NCBI GenBank assembly: GCA_023145555.1 | Contig: JAGLDO010000052.1 | Coordinates: forward strand, 1 to 7,036 | Direction of reading: 5' to 3' | DNA: 7,036 nucleotides | From: Bacteroidales bacterium | GTDB lineage: Bacteria > Bacteroidota > Bacteroidia > Bacteroidales > B39-G9 | Shown here: one piece after another, positions 6,375-7,036 of the stretch | Position numbering within the stretch: position 1 is the stretch's first letter | Layout: each line of letters begins with the position of its first letter | The notes under the pieces: generated by a model | Seen by the model: the letters and a program-made list of their open reading frames with translations, nothing else | What the model was told of the DNA's origin: nothing | Database searches by the model: none | Made by a program: the position numbers and the translations under genes

Positions 6375-7036
6375 TTATTGATTATTAATTCTGTTTAATA
6401 ATTGCTCTAATGAATACTCATCAGGTATCAGAACTTGACGCGCCTTACTTCCTTCATTAGGACCAACAACTCCTGCAGCTTCAAGTTGGTCAATAATTCT
6501 CCCTGCTCTGTTATAACCTATTGAAAATTTTCTTTGTATTAGAGAAGTTGAACCTTGTTGATGAATAACAATTAAGCGAGCTGCATCCTCAAAAAGAGTA
6601 TCTCTTTTCTTTAAATCGACCTCTGTTAAATTTTTCGAATTATCGTCAACATATTCGGGTAATAAGAAAGCGCTTGGGTATGCCTGTTGTTTTTCAATAT
6701 AGTCAATAATTTTTTCAATTTCTGGAGTGTCAACAAATGCACATTGAACACGAGTTAAATTGCTTGCACTTGAAATAAGCATATCGCCTCTACCAATTAA
6801 TTGATTTGCTCCTGTTTGGTCTAATATTGTCCTTGAATCCATGCTTGAAGTAACTCTAAATGCTATTCTAGTAGGGAAATTTGCTTTTATAAGACCTGTA
6901 ATAATATTAGTTGTTGGTCGTTGAGTAGCAATAATTAGATGAATACCAATAGCACGAGCTAGTTGAGCCAGTCGAGCAATTGGCATCTCAATTTCTTTAC
7001 CTGCGGTCATTATTAAATCTGCATATTCATCAATAA
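6375..7036 (-). CDS. ftsK: DNA translocase FtsK, C-terminal part (5' end outside window)
   Basis: The last 219 residues of FtsK/SpoIIIE, the hexameric septal motor that pumps chromosome termini into daughter cells and activates XerCD at dif. The reading frame stays open to the right edge: the codons before the ATG at 7010 encode IDEYADLI, the Walker B strand, so that ATG is internal and the gene begins beyond the window. Next come the highly conserved MTAGKEIEMPIARLAQLARA, the IATQRP motif (visible residues about 35-40), and GRGDML (about 81-86) near the end of the RecA-like motor domain. The last third (about 140-205) is the gamma winged-helix domain, with EDAARL, QGSTSLIQRKFSIGYNRAGRI and QLEAAGVVGP, which reads KOPS-type polarity sequences. 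Walker A, the linker and the N-terminal membrane domain are not in view. The C-terminal tail YSLEQLLNRINNQ is of normal length, so the 3' end is intact. Confidence 0.97.
   Translation of the reverse strand, partial: IDEYADLIMTAGKEIEMPIARLAQLARAIGIHLIIATQRPTTNIITGLIKANFPTRIAFRVTSSMDSRTILDQTGANQLIGRGDMLISSASNLTRVQCAFVDTPEIEKIIDYIEKQQAYPSAFLLPEYVDDNSKNLTEVDLKKRDTLFEDAARLIVIHQQGSTSLIQRKFSIGYNRAGRIIDQLEAAGVVGPNEGSKARQVLIPDEYSLEQLLNRINNQ

Noticed and set aside
7008..7010. ATG at 7010 (minus strand) as the start of ftsK
   Set aside because: The frame continues upstream through IDEYADLI, the Walker B motif, to the edge of the window; the methionine is internal.
1..7036. CRISPR array, tRNA, insertion sequence, prophage or defence system
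   Set aside because: No spaced direct repeats, cloverleaf-like sequence, transposase, integrase or defence-type domains were seen; every gene belongs to a known envelope or housekeeping family.

Overview
This is an AT-rich stretch of chromosome from a member of the Bacteroidota. The assignment rests on several things: a small START-like domain protein of a type typical of that phylum, a long (485 aa) LptF/LptG-family permease, a fused RibBA, an FtsK with LolA-like companion, and mostly weak Shine-Dalgarno signals. It cannot be resolved further by reading, although an uncultured Bacteroidales- or Flavobacteriia-like genome would fit.

Layout: positions 41-5563 are read rightward: START-like protein, LptF/LptG-family permease, a GT4 glycosyltransferase, a membrane-anchored GT2 glycosyltransferase, and ribBA. 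From lptF/G onward the four genes are packed like an operon (3-nt gaps, then a 32-nt overlap into ribBA). Positions 5628-7036 are read leftward: the 3' part of ftsK (its 5' end lies beyond the right edge), then a secreted LolA-like protein. The two groups converge on a 64-bp gap filled by a perfect 42-bp palindrome that should act as a bidirectional terminator.

How the genes relate: most are envelope or housekeeping functions. LptF/G would power lipopolysaccharide extraction from the inner membrane, the LolA-like protein would carry lipoproteins (or another lipid-linked cargo) across the periplasm, and the two glycosyltransferases would build a surface glycan. RibBA makes both precursors of riboflavin, and FtsK moves chromosome termini through the septum. 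From general knowledge, ftsK, lolA, lptF/G and ribBA are often close neighbours on one strand in Bacteroidota. Here the same set is split into two facing units and carries two very AT-rich glycosyltransferase genes between lptF/G and ribBA. That rearrangement is the most notable thing in the window.

I found no CRISPR array, tRNA, rRNA, transposase, prophage gene, toxin-antitoxin pair or convincing new system. No gene-free stretch exceeds 300 bases; the longest gaps are about 65-77 bp.
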